From contig MDYQ01000182.1 in the NCBI GenBank assembly GCA_003024175.1, positions 1 through 56,142 on the forward strand: 56,142 nt of DNA. Direction: 5' to 3'. The number at the start of each line of letters is the position of its first letter. Position 1 is the first letter of the stretch. Of the stretch, positions 20,375 to 30,929 are shown piece after piece. The DNA is from Planoprotostelium fungivorum. Lineage: Eukaryota; Evosea; Variosea; Cavosteliida; Cavosteliaceae. The notes beneath the pieces are model-generated. The model saw only the letters and a program-made list of their open reading frames with translations, had not been told where the DNA came from and did not search any database. A program made the translations under genes and the position numbers.

Positions 20375-21029
20375 ATGCAAGCGGAAGACTCGACGTTAGC
20401 CTGCGTGCCTCCTATGAAACTCGTCATGCAGTGGATCGATGAGTTGTGGGAACAAGAGGCGGCGAATGTGACCTGCGATGCGAAGGAGGAGTTCATCGCG
20501 ACAGAGGGAGAGAGGACGTTCGATCCATCGCAGGATTTTCAGCTGCTGGAACCTCTCAGAGCGAGACAGAGAAAGTCCTACGACGGAGAGAGTCGTTTCC
20601 TCTCACCCAGACCTATAGTGGTCCTCAACCCGGTAGGTCCATGCGTCTTAGTGTCGGTTGATTTTCGTGCAGGCTTCGCCTCTGGCCGATTGTCTCAAAT
20701 ACTGCTCCGTCATCGTCTGTCTCTTAGACGAAGAGGGTTCACCTCTAGACTTCCCAGAGCAAGCCCACCTCTTTGGACCCAACGGTAAAGACGCTCTCCT
20801 CTCCATTCCCCATCAGAGGACACCTCCCATCTCGGTCAAATTGTCTGGAAAGATAGGAATCAGAGCTCTTAGGCTAGGCTTCACGATCGATTATGAGACG
20901 GAGGAGGGAGAGATTGGTCGAGCTTATCTGGAATCGAACGTCTTTCATCTGGCGAGAGAGCGATGTAAGGAAAAGAGACAACTCATATCTCATGTGAACA
21001 TGATGCACAGAAGCGTCAAATGTGAATAG
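20375..21029 (+). CDS. CudA/RHR-like transcription-factor candidate, paralogue 2
   Basis: ATG 20375 (MQAEDSTLACVPPMKLVMQW), one intron 20633-20672 (40 nt, GTAGG...GCAG), TAG at 21027-21029; about 204 aa. It shares LVMQWIDE, the core FQLLEPLRARQRKSYDGESR and the LFGPNGKD block with paralogue 1, with substitutions scattered through the N-terminal third. As there, KSYxxESRFLSPRP recalls the CSL/CudA recognition strand, so DNA binding is inferred, not shown. The reading frame is also open upstream of the ATG to 20147, so an N-terminal extension cannot be ruled out. Unlike paralogue 1, its intron is not a multiple of three, so retention would shift the frame. Confidence 0.8.
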
Positions 21030-22166
21030 ATCGTATATTAAGAGGTGTCGTCGTCTCAGTCTCTCTCTTCGCGATGTAACAAAATCCCTGCTTTCTTGCA
21101 AGAAATGCGGTGAAACTATGCAGGTGGCATCTATAGTGGGCCTATACGGGGTAAGCTTTATATATTATGTCTATCTGGTTGCATGCCGACAGGCCTCTTC
21201 TCCATCACGATGACTCCGATTCTAACTTTCGATTCTATTTGACTATTGAACTGAACGACCCAGTCTTCTGACGAGGCATGCTCCAAGCCAAAGGACATCC
21301 TGAAATCACAATCAACATCCCCATTTCTCAACCCATCGTCCTCCCTTCACCCACCTCTCTTCCATGTATGTGACACAGTCGCTAAGTCCTGCAACAGATC
21401 ATCTATTTCCTGCATGAGCTGACGATCAGCGGTCCTCCTGAACAAGAACCACTCGTCTAACAGAGGTACCGGCGGTGGACCTCGCATGTGTCTCCGACGC
21501 ATCACGTTGTGAGATGATGTGAAGAATACAGAAGTGAAGACTTTCTTGTCGTGACGTTGACGGACCGCAAGCGGGTGGAGAACCTCAGGGTCGGGCTATT
21601 TCGATTTGTGCCCGCTATCGGCCGAAGAAATGACTTTTGCGCCTTTCATTTCTTATATGAACGAATGCAGACGTGATCGCATGAAGTTTTTGGGGTGATC
21701 AGCGGCGTCCAAGTGTCCTCTCATAGAAATCACCACACGATATCCATTCACTGCATGATATCGTGCGGCCCATGCGAATATTTACCTTTCTTTTTCACTC
21801 GGTACGATAACGCAAAATCACCATGGATACTCGTCTTCTTAACGCGCTTTTTTAAAAAGGTAAATAATCGCTTGGGCCGCACAATACAAGGTGGAAGATT
21901 GTCTGATCAGTTCTCCGATATACATCCCAGTGGATTACCCTTCGAGCAGCTCGTCGAGGAACATCACAGGAATTCCGCTCCCATTCTCCATGGATGATCG
22001 ATGTCTACATTTCATAGTTCGTCGTTGCCCTATCGGATACCTCTATCCATCGCTGTTGCCTGGCAGCTCCTCCACCTCACCGTGGAGTAGTTGTCATGTG
22101 ATTGGATGAACGAGAAGAGCTAAAACGGTTCATTTGTGCGTGTGCGGACGAGGGTATGTTAAAACT
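21030..22166. other. Intergenic stretch with an inverted repeat and weak coding-like remnants
   Basis: 1.1 kb without a confident gene. From about 21200 the plus strand reads HHDDSDSNFRFYLTIELNDP and, after a stop, KGHPEITINIPISQPIVLPS, which looks like decayed coding sequence. An imperfect hairpin is listed separately at 21763-21882. The rest holds only short random frames. Confidence 0.4.
21763..21882. repeat. 27-bp inverted repeat with 66-nt loop
   Basis: The left arm at 21763-21789 begins GTGCGGCCCATGCG and ends ATTTACCTTT. The right arm at 21856-21882 is its reverse complement at 25 of 27 positions. The loop is 66 nt and has no repeat structure of its own. It could be a small MITE-like element or the template of a hairpin RNA. 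Confidence 0.75.
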
Positions 22167-22237
22167 GGCCCCTGCGAGGATCGAACTCGCGATCCCCAGT
22201 TTACAAGACTGGTGCCTTGCCGCTTGGCCAAGGAGCC
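22167..22237 (-). tRNA. tRNA-Thr (anticodon TGT)
   Basis: 71 nt on the minus strand. Acceptor GGCTCCT/AGGGGCC (one U-G wobble), anticodon stem CCAGT/ACTGG with loop CTTGTAA (anticodon TGT), and the same T arm as the CGT isoacceptors. It is clearly a diverged sister of the two tRNA-Thr(CGT) genes in this window. Confidence 0.95.
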
Positions 22238-22466
22238 GGATAAGACAATTATATATCGCGTGAGGTATCTCATACCGTGGTCACAAAGCCCACGTAGTGC
22301 CCACACGGTGATGATCTCCGCACCAGAAGAAATGGTAACAAGCCATCTATGCTCGATGGACACTCATTCACAAGGGAATGACGACATGAACAAGGAGAGT
22401 CAACGAACAAAAGTAAGAAGAAACGTCAAATGAAAAGAAGGAGTCGTACCAAAAATAAATGTATTC

Positions 22467-23214
<748 letters not shown>

Positions 23215-23695
23215 TTAGAGGATCTGGTTCTTTCTGTTCCTGCTGTTGGTTGCCCGCTCTGCTGAATTGTGATGGTCACGAGGAAATATCGGGCCCGGAT
23301 TGTTTCACGTTCCTAACCGCAACCGTCTCGTCAATGTCTTTCGGTTAACTCTCTTCGTCTTGTACTTTCCCCAAAGGCTATCTCTGATCCTCTTCACTGC
23401 ACACTCTTCACTGATCCTCTTAACCTCTCCGTCCGATGCTGAAGCGTGTGGGAGGACAAGCGATAGACCTGGCGTGTGAAGAACAACAAATACGCTCGTG
23501 ATATTTATTCCCTGCCGAACAGGCCCAATAAAATACGATGACTCAGGTAAGGCGGTAGCTTCTGTTCGGCGATGATGATGCTCGTGCGAAGTGAAGAGAA
23601 AGAGAAACCGTTGTCTGTGTCGGTCGATCATTCGGTGAATGGAGTCTGAAAGAGTCGCACGTCACACGTTCTTCCATCACTTGCTCTTTATACAA

Positions 23696-24939
23696 CTACC
23701 ACAGCTCAGGTCCTCTATAGAATCTATCCATTCTCCTCTCATCCGTCTGTTGCCTCCTCTTCACGGCCTCTTCCAACACCACGATGGCGTTCCTCAGCTT
23801 CGAGATGGTCCTCTCACTGATCTCAGAACCCTCTTCTTCTGCCTCCAGCTGCTCTAAGGGCAGACCAGTGTAGATGGCGAAGAACCTACGTCATCTTCAG
23901 CTCACTTGGTACGAGTGATGGTCTCACTGTTGAAACACGTTGAAGAGGGAGAGAATAGAAGAGATCTTCTTCTGTCTCTCCTCGAATTGGAGGATCTTCT
24001 CGGTCATGTCGTGGGGAGGTCTTACGTTCTTCTGTCTAACCCATGGCTCTATTTCTCTCTTGTAAGCTGCAGAGAAACCTTGTTGTCTCTGACCGAGAGT
24101 GTCTAGAGTGTTCTTTAGTTCGGTGATGAGATCTTGGAAGAGAGGGGAGGTGTGATCGGACATCTGATGGATAGGTCAATCATCGAAAGATGGAACAGAA
24201 ATGAACTCACCAGTATGGTCGAGAGGTCCTTTGAATCTTGTTCGAGTCGTTTCATCTTCTCTTGTAGCTCTTGCAGTTGTGCCTCTGCTCGATTGATGCT
24301 GACCGTCTTCCTGGATGGGGTCAATGATGGATATCACCATGAAATGAGAAAGAGCTCACGCGACGGGATGACCCGCTAAGAAAGGAGAACGATTGGAGAA
24401 GAACATTTGAGGGTTTTGTAAGACCATGTCCATAAGAGGTTGGTGATTCGTCCTGTAATGGATTACATGATTGATGGAGGGACGGGGGTGAATGACTTAC
24501 GGGCGTGTAGATGAGATGGCTAGTCGAGTGATCGTGTCATAGAAATAGAGGAGCTTATCGCGACTTAGTGATGGGAGCTTCTGTAAGATGGTTGAGATGA
24601 TCGCCTTGCGACAATGGATACCTCTATGAAATCGGTTGATGCGGAGGAACATAAGCCAAATGCACTGCATACTTGAAATAATTCTGCACGATGTTTAGAT
24701 ATAAACACGACGATGGATGCTCGACTCTCACTCTTATTATCTACATCCCTCAATGACTTCAGAACGTCTTTGTTGATTTGATTGATGAGCCACACCAATA
24801 GTCCTCTCCGCAGCTCTGAATCGCGAGTAATCGACATCAGCTCATCTTCGAATGTTGATTCTTCTTCCAATTTTACAAGAGGACATTGAAGAGTCTCCAA
24901 GCGATCTCTGATGTCTCTGACGAGATCATCTTGCATCAT
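23696..24939 (-). CDS. HAUS7-like augmin subunit candidate, coiled coil
   Basis: A multi-exon minus-strand gene. The start is uncertain: the first good ATG is at 24939 (MMQDDLVRDIRDRLETL), but the frame is open to about 25008 and an upstream exon is possible. The opening LQCPLVKLEEESTFEDELMS...RRGLLVWLINQIN resembles HAUS7 (LNCPFLEG...ILEWMCTRV), a microtubule-nucleation augmin subunit. Helical coiled-coil stretches follow (AEAQLQELQEKMKRLEQDSK; ILQFEERQKKISSILSLFN) and the tail SEISERTISKLRNAIVVLEE; TAG at 23696-23698. Length and helix pattern fit the family, but the identity rests on one short block. It diverges from NELF-C/D with about 80 nt between starts. Confidence 0.6.
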
Positions 24940-25020
24940 CTTTTCTGTTTGAATTTCTGGAGGCGGGAAACGAAGTCTAACACTACAACGGCCGAGCAGA
25001 TCGGTCAAATCGTGGGCAAT

Positions 25021-27531
25021 GGACGAAGATGGAAAGATTGAAGATCCTCTGGATAAGTTACAAATGTTCTTATCTGAACCTGATAGTGTGATGGAACCTC
25101 AGGTGCGGATCTGTATGATGATTCCATCTAGTGTATACCGTTGGCGACGCCTGTCTATACATACGATCTCTGATCTAGTGATAAAGGTATCAGTGAAGAT
25201 GCAAGAGTATTTCGCAAGTGGTGGAAAACCTGAGGTGAGCACTGTGCATGCGACGTCGAAGATCATACCATTGTGATTGCCTATTTCATGAAAGAATCTA
25301 TGTGGAAGAGAGCGCATCATTGAATCAGATGTAGGTCGCCGTTCAGATGCTCACAGAGAACTATAGAGGTTTCGCACAAATGTCTTCTCTCGTATCCAAT
25401 TGGCTCTGCGATACGGGAATGGACCAACCTTCGATCGATGGGTATGTCCTTCCATCGCATCACCTACCCACGACCCTCTCTCGTTTCTCCTCCCCAACTG
25501 AAGACAACGCAGGATGGTCTTGGAAGAGATGAAGACATACGCCGCCAGCCAATTCGACCCGAAGCGAGCCGATGATGTCATCTTCTCCAAGGTGAGAATC
25601 TTTAGAGGACGAACAATAAAGACGATAGGGAGTACCTGTCTGGTTGGACGAAATGATCAGCGTGCCCGCATGGCGTAATCTCATCTACACATTGGCCGAA
25701 TCACATCGCAACTGTAACACATTGGACTACGCCATCACGGTGAAGGATGAGATGTGATGAATGACTGAAAAGTTTCACAGAAAATCATGGAGCAAGGCTT
25801 CGAGACGGAGTTGAGCACGTTAGCTACCGCGTCGACGTATTTCACGGTCTTTGCGAGGTCCTTCAAGAAGAGCTTACTCGAGCTCGTGGAATTGGACGAA
25901 GTGTCACTCGTGCAGAATCTTCCACAATTTCGGGTGATATTGATCGTCAAACCTCTCCTACATCTTCACACTCTCCAACATATGAACACGGCATCATGTT
26001 CTGATCATCACATCATGTGTTCTGATCATGACATCGTACTCTGCGATATCCCATCCATCTTACGACATCACACCGTTACGATTCTAACAATGGATAGAAA
26101 ATGTGTTGCCAGAGTGAACACACGTACCTGTACAGTCAATACATACTCCACTCCCTCTACGCAAATCGACCGCTCCACAACCTGAGAAGGTTGAGCCAAG
26201 AGATCGAGAGAGGCATGGAGGCTCGCCCTGTCGTACAGAACATATCCTTCTACCTCACCAACGTATCAGACCACCCCCAGGTGGAGATTTTTCTTCGAAT
26301 CTTCCTCGTCGACGAGCTCACGTGATCAGGTGGCCGCCAGTATATCCAGCATGTTGTCCGATCGAGCTTCGAACCCTTCTGACGTGTTGAAGGTGACTCT
26401 CCTTCCTTCTCTTCCATTGACGATGAGACAGCTCCACTCTGCCTACAGCAGTGATCATCCACCACCCGCGGAGCATCTGAGGCATCCGGCCCTCTTAGAA
26501 ATTCTGACGGTGGATCTCTTCAATCCATTCAAACCGGTCAACGTCAACTACATCAACAAGTACATCTACATCGTGGCATACGCCGTCAGCATACAAGACC
26601 CTTCTCAGGTGTGATGTCTGATGGTGAAGAAGCGACGTGTTCACCTGACGATGTGGATAGAAGGATGACTTCAGGATCGCAATGAAAGGGTTGGAGATGG
26701 TCTGTCCGGTCTGTATGAAGAACCCAGCCGGCCCAGAGATGAACAATCTGATGGACGAGCTGCTCACCTACGTCAAGTGAGGAGGTCACGTGATCACCTC
26801 GATTGATCGAGTTAGTATCCCCGTGGTGGCCAGAGGTGTCTTGTCCTGGAGTGCGAGGAATTTATCGGACGAAGAGCATTACGGAATCATCTCGAACACT
26901 TCAGCTTATCCTTATCACCTCCAACTGATGAGACAGGTGAGTCATGCGTCTTGTGAAGGAGAGAGGTGAAGGTGGATCAGATCACGCGGATGCATCCTCT
27001 ACTGCATCCCCTCGTCTTGGATATTTTGGAGACGAGCCTGCAGAAGAATCACAGTTGGGACACGGTGCGACGATCTACAACGTTGTAGAGCGGCTTAGTG
27101 CTGATCTGTGACAGTTTGAATTGAAGAGACAGTTGATGGACAACCTCATCTATCTCATGCACTGCGGACCTCTCTCGGATGTCATCCAATCGCTAGAGAA
27201 GGTAAGAAGAGACTTCATCACACCTGATGACGACAGATGAACTCCAAGTTGGACCCTCAACTCATCAACCACTTCCTCCTTCAGGTGAGTTGTAGACGAA
27301 ACTCTCCTCGAATCTTCACTGAAGTTCTGAGGAAAGATATCCGAGACGGCAGAGCCACCGTTCTCACAGGATTTCATCGAAGCGATGCTGTACTACCTCT
27401 CACTACCCTCCACGACAGACGCCGCACGTGATCTCAAAGAGTCGAAGAGGTCCCTCTTTGCCTTCTTAGGTGAGATCTCATCGAGGGGAGAGGAGATGAC
27501 AAAGAGCAGAGGAGATGAAGGGACACGATGA
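25021..27531 (+). CDS. NELF-C/D (TH1) negative elongation factor subunit
   Basis: About a dozen exons. It starts MDEDGKIEDPLDKLQMFLSE; then YFASGGKPE, MLTENYRGFAQMSSLVSNWL, a block ending VPAWRNLIYTLAESHRNC, KMCCQSEHTYLYSQYILHSL, VNYINKYIYIVAYAVSIQDP and PLLHPLVLDILETSLQKNHS. These follow the human TH1/NELF-C/D order closely (SENYTAVAQTVNLLAEWL, CHGEHTYLFAQAM, HKHKYIHILAYAAS). NELF holds RNA polymerase II in promoter-proximal pausing in animals; here the role is inferred from family. A frame from the last exon (SKRSLFAFLGEISSRGEE) closes with TGA at 27529-27531; the final intron choice there is uncertain. Confidence 0.9.
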
Positions 27532-28101
27532 TGGAAGAGTGGAACAGATCAAGAGAGACATCGGAGAGGGATGAGAAACCGGATAGCCTTCGTAAGAACA
27601 ACCCCTCCTTCCCTGTCCATATAAAACAGAAGAGATAAAAGAGAGCTCAGATCTCACCGTGTGTCCCTGCGTTCACCTATCGTGTAGCAGTAGTACCACG
27701 AATCTCCAGGATAGGCAGGCTGAGGTGGTCAGAGTGACCTAATACATCGCGTAAGTTTTCGCATTTTCACTGACAGGCGGCCTTTCGTGGAAACGAGCTC
27801 GTTCATCCGTGGCTGTCACCTGGCAACAAGGGTACCACCAGGAGGAAAAGATGAGAAACGAAGAATAAAAGGGCGCCAGTTGTTGGGGTTGTTTGTGATC
27901 AAGCTGACCAGAAAGACAGGTAGGTCCTACGGAGTTGACACGGAGATATCTTTCGGGTACCCGCCATTTCTTGATGAGCAGCAACGCGTCCCCCACACAG
28001 AAGAGGGATTCCTTCCACAACGTCACGCTATCGGTAAGACCTCGTGAAGAATGTCTATATGAATATTGCGTCGCCACGAGATGGAGTCTCACCAGGAATA
28101 G
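27532..28101. promoter_or_regulatory. Promoter region of the Zn2Cys6-PAS gene
   Basis: 570 nt upstream of the ATG at 28102. It has CATATAAAAC near 27620, a TATA-like element, and short open frames on both strands with no recognisable content. Confidence 0.35.
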
Positions 28102-29079
28102 ATGAATTCTGGATTAGGATCGTCCAAGAGCAACAACAACCCGTTCAGCTCAGAGAACCAATTGAACGATGGGAGGAGAAATTCTGCATTCTTAGATAAC
28201 TCGATCAAACGAGTTCAAGTCGCTCGAGCATGCTCGCACTGCCGTCGCACACATGCTGGTGAGTTCACGTTAAATTCCTTGAACTTCTTGAAATGATCTC
28301 ATATGTTCCCAGGTTGTGGTGACGAAAGACCCTGCAAACGATGTACCCAGAACGGATTGGATTGCACAGACTCACCTCGAAAGAGAAGATGCAAGTCCCC
28401 AGCGGACTCCACCAACACATCACCCATCATGTTGAGTGAATCCCCTTCGGCACAAGATCCGGATGGAGGTCTTTCGATGAGCTCAGCGACTGATGGCGCC
28501 GGTCCTCAGGCAGAAATGCCCAACTTTATGGACTTACCTTATACCTGGGACGATCTCTCCATGCAGCAGAATCCTCTCGACTTTCTCTTGTCCAACAACA
28601 CCGCAGACATTGGCGCCGAAGATCTGATCAATGCGGGGGAGCACCTCTCTCCTCCTCACGGATCCACCGATTTTTCTCAATCACTCATCCAAGAGAATCA
28701 ACGGTTGACGCAGAGGGCCAAAGACCTAGAGCAAGAGCTCGAGTACTTCAAATCCCAGCAGAGGAGACAGACACGATTCGGAGGAGGACAGAAGGATGTG
28801 TCCATCTCGGTGTGGTCAACACGATCGGACGGAGACCACCTCTTGACGGAGTACAACGACCAATTTAGAGACCTCATTGGCTTCCCGGATGAAGAGTTGG
28901 AAAGATTGTCATTGAAGCAGCTCATCTGCGGGAGTAACGAGGGAATCACGGGCCAGAAGACAGCGAAGATAAGGACGACGCAGGGAGTGATAGAGGTACA
29001 CTTCAACAGCTACCCCATCATCAACTCGAAAAACCAACCCAAGTATTACATATTGCACTTCATACTGGGTAACAAGTAA
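28102..29079 (+). CDS. Zn(II)2Cys6 transcription factor with C-terminal PAS domain
   Basis: Two exons (28102-28258 and 28313-29079), 307 aa. The binuclear cluster is split by the intron: RVQVARACSHCRRTHA joins GCGDERPCKRCTQNGLDCTD, giving C-x2-C-x6-C-x5-C-x2-C-x6-C, followed by a basic linker (SPRKRRCKS). A low-complexity acidic middle and a coiled coil (LTQRAKDLEQELEYFKSQ) precede a PAS-like domain (VSISVWSTRSDGDHLLTEYN). The order and the RACSHCRRTH start are like the fungal acuK/ERT1 group, which regulates gluconeogenic genes; that role here is speculation. Binuclear clusters occur outside fungi in some amoebozoans. Confidence 0.9.
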
Positions 29080-29205
29080 GACGTCTTTAGAGGTCTCGAA
29101 GCGCTCGAGATCCATGGCTCCATAAAGAATCTTATTGTAATCCTTTTCTGTTGTCCATCTCATCATGGACGTACATATATGGTATGTCGAATAAACGAAT
29201 TCCTC

Positions 29206-30615
29206 TCATTTATTCTTCATTTGCTGGAACACGGACTCTCTCTCTAGCCTGGGATTCTTTGATTTGAATGCACTGACGTAAAGGAAGATCACGAAAGCCA
29301 TAGACATGAGCACCATCTGAAAGTAGAAACCAACCACGTCCATCAGAGTACCTGTTTCATCAGATCATCCACTCTCCAAGATCATTTGTGGGTCTCACCT
29401 ACTGGTGGTGCATTGGGAAGAGAGTTTCTCATGTTTGGAAAAGCGAAGAGGATGATACCAGGGAGACCTGCACTCGCATGAGCCACACGATCACATCTTC
29501 TACATCACCGATGAGAGGAGGTGGCCAGTTGATGTTTCCAAAGAGAGATAGCATGGCCATATTCACCAATAGGATGGTCACGGCCCACATGACCAACCAT
29601 AAGATGACGCAGTATGCCTTCACAGTGGTTGTTCTGTGGATACGATCAGCTGTCGATGAGTCTGAATTAAATTTACCTCTGAAAAGAGAACATGGGGAAA
29701 TTCTGAAGGAGTGAGGTGTCCCCCAAGTCGGTCTGAAATCTCCAACCCTGGACACCTGCAGATGTTCACCAACAGGTGTGTCGTCGATCGGGTCATCTTA
29801 CCTCCAAAGACGACTGCAGCGATGTCGCAGAGCTCGTTGCCGTTCATACAAGTGAAAGACGCGTTGACATTGTACCTGATGAACATCAAAAAGGATGATG
29901 GACGGACATGTGCACCTGTCGAATGGATAGGCCAGGGATTGACCTCTCACATCATCAAAGTTTGGATTGAAGTTGAAAGTAAAAGTGTACAGATAGCTGG
30001 CGTCTACTGAGGTTGTATTGTAGAGGGGTGTCTGTTTGACCTGCCGATCATGTGAGAAACGTGTTTAGAGGACCTCTTCTCACTCCATTGATTAGAATCT
30101 GGTATGTGCTTGTATCGTTCATGTCCTTTGCTTGAGGGATGAATCCCACAGTGATCTGATTCGGTTCAGTATCTCAAATGACGAAGAAGATACCTTGTTA
30201 GTTAGAGGATCCACAGTCGACACGAATCCATACATGATCACGCCAGCAGAAGAAGCATCTCCAGCCTTGTTGTAAAAGGATTCAAAATCGACCTGGGAGC
30301 TCTACTGGGGTCAAATCGGTATCACGTGACGGCTCACATAAGAGGAAGAGTCGTTCGCTGTGCTAATGAAGGAGCCGATGGCGGCGGCGAAGCAGATGAG
30401 CAATATGGTACCTACGATGACGGAATGACGAACGAATGGCTGGTTCTTCCAAAAGTTGGCCACTTTCTTCAAAAGACTCGGTCTGTTCCTCCCCCCAAAA
30501 GGTGCTTCAGCAATCTCAATGTCCTGTGATCTTGAGCTTCCACGATCCATTTATCTCTCACATCGACTTTGTCCACTTCTTTCAGCTCGAAGTCCGCTGC
30601 AGCCGGCTTCGACAT
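29206..30615 (-). CDS. DUF4436 membrane protein
   Basis: Start ATG 30615 (MSKPAAADFELKEVDKVD); a 38-nt intron joins DIEIAEAPFGGRNRPSLLKK. One N-terminal TM segment (VIVGTILLICFAAAIGSFIS) is followed by a lumenal or extracellular domain (DFESFYNKAGDASSAGVMYG; YPFDRYDVNASFTCMNGNE), then TM segments (AYCVILWLVMWAVTILLVNM) and a final pair with the family signature AFPNMRNSLPNAPPVGTLMD. The NxxPxxPPxGTxxD motif followed by the last TM is typical of DUF4436. Function unknown. The AATAAA signal overlaps the last codons (AAGAATAAATGA; stop at 29206-29208). Confidence 0.85.
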
Positions 30616-30929
30616 GATGCTGGTGGTGTGTTTCGCGTTTCACTCTCAGATCCTCTTGACGACCCGTACTAACTTCAATTTCCGTACGCCAAAACGGAAG
30701 CTGCTCCTTAAGGGTGCTTCCACTCCTCACGAACAGTCATTCACGTGAAGAATACCTTCTTGGTACCACCCCTATCTGCCCTAATGGTCCAAGTTAGAAC
30801 TGATATATAATAATATTAGTCTATTAGAAGGACAGGCTCCCCTGTTGACGTTGACCACACATATCGCGCTAAATGGGTCAATACAACAAAACATTCACAG
30901 GAAAAGGCTGCATGTCAAGACGAAATCTT
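30616..30929. other. Short intergenic stretch
   Basis: 314 nt between the DUF4436 start and the NOL6 stop, both on the minus strand; presumably the DUF4436 promoter. No other feature seen. Confidence 0.4.

Noticed and set aside
21130-21370. A small plus-strand gene (NFRFYLTIELNDP, KGHPEITINIPISQ)
   Set aside because: A stop separates the two parts, and the splice sites that would skip it leave an intron too short; kept only as a possible remnant.
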